Source: Peronospora farinosa
Taxonomy: Eukaryota > Oomycota > Peronosporomycetes > Peronosporales > Peronosporaceae
Direction: 5' to 3'
Length of the DNA: 64,000 nucleotides
Assembly (NCBI GenBank): GCA_947646735.1
Contig: CANTFK010000182.1
Coordinates: 186,001-250,000, forward strand
This document shows, piece by piece, positions 60,870 to 64,000 of the stretch. The number at the start of each line of letters is the position of its first letter. Position 1 is the stretch's first letter. The notes under the pieces were generated by a model, which was given only the letters and a program-made list of their open reading frames with translations, searched no databases and was not told the origin of the DNA. Position numbers and translations under genes: made by a program.

Positions 60870-62800
60870 TCCATCCTAAGCAAGCAGCGTAGGCTTGAAA
60901 GCAGAAATGACTGTCTCTGGTGCCGTACCAAATGTGCGATCCATCAATGCCGTCATGCAAGGGACGTTTTGTGGCACAGGGCGGCTTACGCTTGGCGCCT
61001 ATATCAATGTGTTCGCATACTTCGTAATCGGTCTCCCCTTTTGGCGTGTACCTCGCGTTTCGGATGGACATTGGGTGTGGAAGGCATGTGGCTCGGCCTC
61101 ACGGCAGGCATGTTCTTTGGCAGTATCGTGTCGTTCGTCAATATCTGTTAGATCAACTGGAAGGATATGGCTGACGCCGCACGCATGCGCACAAGCTAAG
61201 TGGCTGTACTTGCGGATCGTTCGATTAAACCGCTTGAAGCGGTTCTTCCTTTTTGCAAGGATAAGCCAACCTCTCTTCGAGCCGCTGGAATGACGACCGA
61301 TGTTTTGTCGATCAGCTCCTGATGACCGTGTTTTGTCGATCAGCTCCTATCGTTTGCATGTTTTTTTTTCGTCGCATCTGAGGAGTTGAACGCTTGTGCG
61401 TTTTGCAAATTCAATATGAATGCTGCTGTACCTTCAAAACATCGTTTGGTTTTCCCAGTCGTTCAGCCCTTCAATAGTATTGTGTTTGATATCTTTGATC
61501 AGCCGAATGAGCCGTTCACTTGAAGCTGTTACAGTTGTGAACGAGTGCATATCATTGTGCGGGTTCAGCCATTCCAACACATACTGCATCGTTGATACAA
61601 AAAGCTTCGGAATGAGATACCGTGTAGCAATCATGATGACAGCGATCACTGCCGACAATGACACAGATAGTATCATACCCACCGTTGAGACCATATTCGC
61701 GTGGTGTGGCTTGTTGCTGGCTGACTAGTTCCCACAAGGACGTTGGCTGCCACAGAGATCCCGAAGAAAAAGTTCAAAGCAAGCGTAGACACGTTCACTA
61801 ACACCGAATGCACGCTGATAGCGATGACAGGTTAGGCAACAAGCCCACACAAGTCGCCATGATCTCAAAGGACCACCACTCCAACAGCAGCATTGCGGCG
61901 CCCTGTAGACCAAGACGCAAAAAGTTGCTCAGGTAATGCACCACTTCTTTCGCTTGTCCACCGGGAGACCACTGCGCGGAATGCGAGATTCTGCTCCCAG
62001 GTATTCCCGCCACCTACGTCTACGAGATGGTTAAAAAGGTGATGCAAGCCCAGACTGTCGTGCTACCCATGGTACACATTGCTGTGATCAGCAATCTCGT
62101 AAACTTGATGATGAGTATCTACCTCACGTTCTTTACGTCTTTTGAATTTGACGGTGCAGCAATCGCGCGTTTGTTGTCCGTTGTGCTTACGTTGTGCTTC
62201 CGTTGTGCTTCCGTTGTGCTTCCGTTGTGCTTCCGTTGTGCTTGATCCCATATTTCATGCGCAACCGACTGAAGTGTCCGGCGAAGTTTGCGACTTGCGC
62301 AGGTTGGCCGATCATGACCAGGAAGGCCTTCGTATACCAGTTGATAATAAACACGAGGATCGTAGCGAGACTTAGTACATTTAAGCAACTCTGGAGATAG
62401 ATGCCAAGCTTTTCGGATTCCCAGCACCATACGCTTGAGAGCACATCGTGTCCATTGCTGTGGCTAAACCAAAATCGACTCCAATAGCAGTTAGATTCAT
62501 GCACATAGTCGAAAGTGCCACGCCATCCAAATACTGCTACGTCAATGGAGAATCCAAGTGGCCTATTAACGCCATACTCACCAATTGAGGGAAACCTCCA
62601 GCACGTAAGTGAATGATACCACCACGCCAACGAAAATAGCTCTCGCACTCCCGTCTTGATGGCAGGGTGCACATTGCTCTCGATCTCTGCTTTAGGTAGA
62701 AATCGCGACTCAAGATCAGTTTCCGAGCTTTGGATGTAGGATTGAAGCAGCGGAAGCTCCTCGCGCGCTTTGCGTGACATTTTGAGATTGCAAGCTGCAA
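60870..62800 (-). pseudogene. MATE-family transporter pseudogene with inverted segments
   Basis: Four pieces of a multidrug and toxin extrusion (MATE) transporter lie in protein order from high to low coordinate but on alternating strands. (a) Minus, about 62180-62780: cytosolic N-terminus (LLQSYIQSSETDLESRFLPK), ALSTMCMNLTAIGVDFGLATAMDTMCSQ-like sequence in a second frame, and TILVFIINWYTKAFLVMIGQ. (b) Plus, about 61988-62175: LLPGIPATYVYEMVKK and VISNLVNLMMSIYLTFF. (c) Minus, about 61434-61985: LGLQGAAMLLLEWWSFEI and VSTVGMILSVSLSAVIAVIM. (d) Plus, about 60895-61300: VMQGTFCGTGRLTLGAYINV and GVEGMWLGLTAGMFFGS, then the cytosolic end. The pieces span the family's 12-helix plan. Frameshifts add to the damage. 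The family call is from motifs recognised by eye. Confidence 0.78.
62181..62243. repeat. 11-bp minisatellite at the MATE inversion boundary
   Basis: About 5.7 tandem copies of TTGTGCTTCCG (first unit TTGTGCTTACG), lying where plus-strand segment b meets minus-strand segment a. Confidence 0.9.
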
Positions 62801-62990
62801 TTTCCATTGATTCGGAGCTGAAAACGATGAAGAGCGGATTGGGATTGCCATCGTGATCGTGGGACTGTCTAAGCTGCATGTAGAGTTGTACAAACTTTTG
62901 GACGTCTCCGAGTCGTTGCCGGACTCTTTCGATCCAAACGGCAAGTTCACCTTCAAGCGAAGGACAACTGATATGTGACTTCATCCTCAA

Positions 62991-64000
62991 AGCGTCGCAG
63001 AGACTCTAGCATTGCTGAGCTTCTTGATTTGATTTCTCTGCGTTCGATATCCACGACGTTGCACTGATGTTGTCACCCAGAGACTCCAGCCTAAAAGTAT
63101 TGTACTTAAAGAACTGGTTCGCCATAGCATCGTTTTTCTCCATGAGCTTGGCGTCCTGTATCGTTGGCCGTTGTAACTTGATCTGCTTGGAGTGTTTTGG
63201 AGCTGTGCTGGTCGCTTCAGTACTCGGTCGACAGTTTCGATGCTTAATTTGGGCTTTGGCTTGGGCTATAGGATACGGAACGGACGTTTTGCAGCTGTGG
63301 TTTCGTATAAAGCTGCGATTGTCACTACTACCACTGGAACTGTCACCACCAATGTCCCAGCACCGGATTTATCGTCCTCACCACAATTGACCACGGTCAT
63401 TCTTGGCTACTCGTGAGTTGAGCACTGGAATATGGTATGGGCGGTTGAAGTTCAAAACTTCGAGGTGCTTTACGGGTCTGAAATTGGTAAGTAGCTGCGT
63501 TCATATGGATTGAAATCTACACTTGGCTAAGCGATGGCGAGAAATGCACAAAGCACGACAAGATTAGTTTTAATTTGAGAACTATGTGTAGAATAGTGAT
63601 ACGGTGTAGGAAGAGTCGCGTCCTTGATTGATAGGGTACTTTTCGTTCCTGGAAGGACTAAAATGCATTCAAAAAAGTTCTGTTTTCTTATGTTCATCTC
63701 GATGTCTCGGTTGATGGTCAACTTTTGATACATTCACAACAATATGATCACTTTTTTCGATTAAAGACGTGTCCATCGAGAGCTATCATGATGACGTTGC
63801 GCCCAGCGAACCGCATTTGGAATAAAAAAATAGTCATGCCCGCAAAATAATAATACCGTTTTGTACTAAAAATATGCCTTGTAATGCCGATATATATACT
63901 GTACCACATAGTTCTGTTATGCCATATGTATAGTATACGCTTTTTCTTATTTTCTCATCTTTTGAGGTATTTTTTTTAGTCTGTGATGAAGTGGTCTATT
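62991..64000. other. Unassigned right end
   Basis: A plus-strand frame (63067-63390) is rich in hydrophobic residues but matches nothing I recognise. On the minus strand, coding-like sequence (NQFFKYNTFRLESLGDNISA, about 63070-63130) may belong to whatever lay upstream of the MATE remnant. The last 500 bp are AT-rich and appear empty. Confidence 0.45.

Noticed and set aside
63067..63390. Hydrophobic 107-codon frame near the right edge
   Set aside because: No recognised family and overlapping frames of similar length; not enough to call a gene.

Overview
The window is eukaryotic, repeat-dominated DNA that looks like an oomycete plant pathogen of the Peronosporales (Phytophthora or a downy mildew). 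The evidence is two RXLR-type effector genes with WY/LWY-like motifs, plus chromodomain Ty3/gypsy and Ty1/copia retrotransposons. This is inferred from protein families only; the species was not identified. There is no operon structure, no tRNA or rRNA gene and no CRISPR array.

Layout. 1-2516: 3' part of a defective copia element (F1). 3773-8436: complete but decayed copia (G), target-site duplication (TSD) GCTCT. 9051-16863: complete but decayed gypsy (C, minus), TSD CAAAA. 16963-22245: intact copia (E, minus), one 1510-residue ORF, near-identical 376-bp LTRs, TSD CTTGT. 22246-23419: scrambled copia pieces. About 24.38-29.95 kb: block 1, with a NOP14 pseudogene and an RXLR effector pseudogene. 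30258 to about 33.53 kb: second F-family copia (F2, minus). About 33.53-37.10 kb: truncated gypsy D. 37279-53687: gypsy A (minus) with gypsy B (plus) nested in A's 5' LTR. 53688-54436: flank X. About 55.07-59.71 kb: block 2, a direct paralogue of block 1 with a second RXLR gene. 59843-60790: X', an inverted near-identical copy of X that keeps the empty insertion site of the A/B nest. 60.87-62.80 kb: a MATE transporter pseudogene whose segments alternate in strand.

Most notable points. (1) Gypsy A and B, LTRs and coding regions included, are built as a nearly continuous chain of short perfect inverted repeats; in one 161-bp sample six hairpins sit end to end. The copia elements do not look like this. 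(2) Three gypsy families (A/B, C, D) each carry an extra ORF on the opposite strand, starting just inside the 3' LTR and ending in a coiled coil; in A/B it overlaps the pol chromodomain by 677 bp and stays open in both copies. (3) Gypsy A/B joins gag to pol by a textbook -1 frameshift signal. (4) Two divergent copia families use a primer-binding site matching the anticodon loop of initiator tRNA-Met, and the gag start codon lies inside it.

How the parts relate: the host-derived content is small (effectors, NOP14, MATE and unidentified remnants) and mostly broken. The architecture comes from a duplicated effector/NOP14 block and successive retrotransposon insertions.
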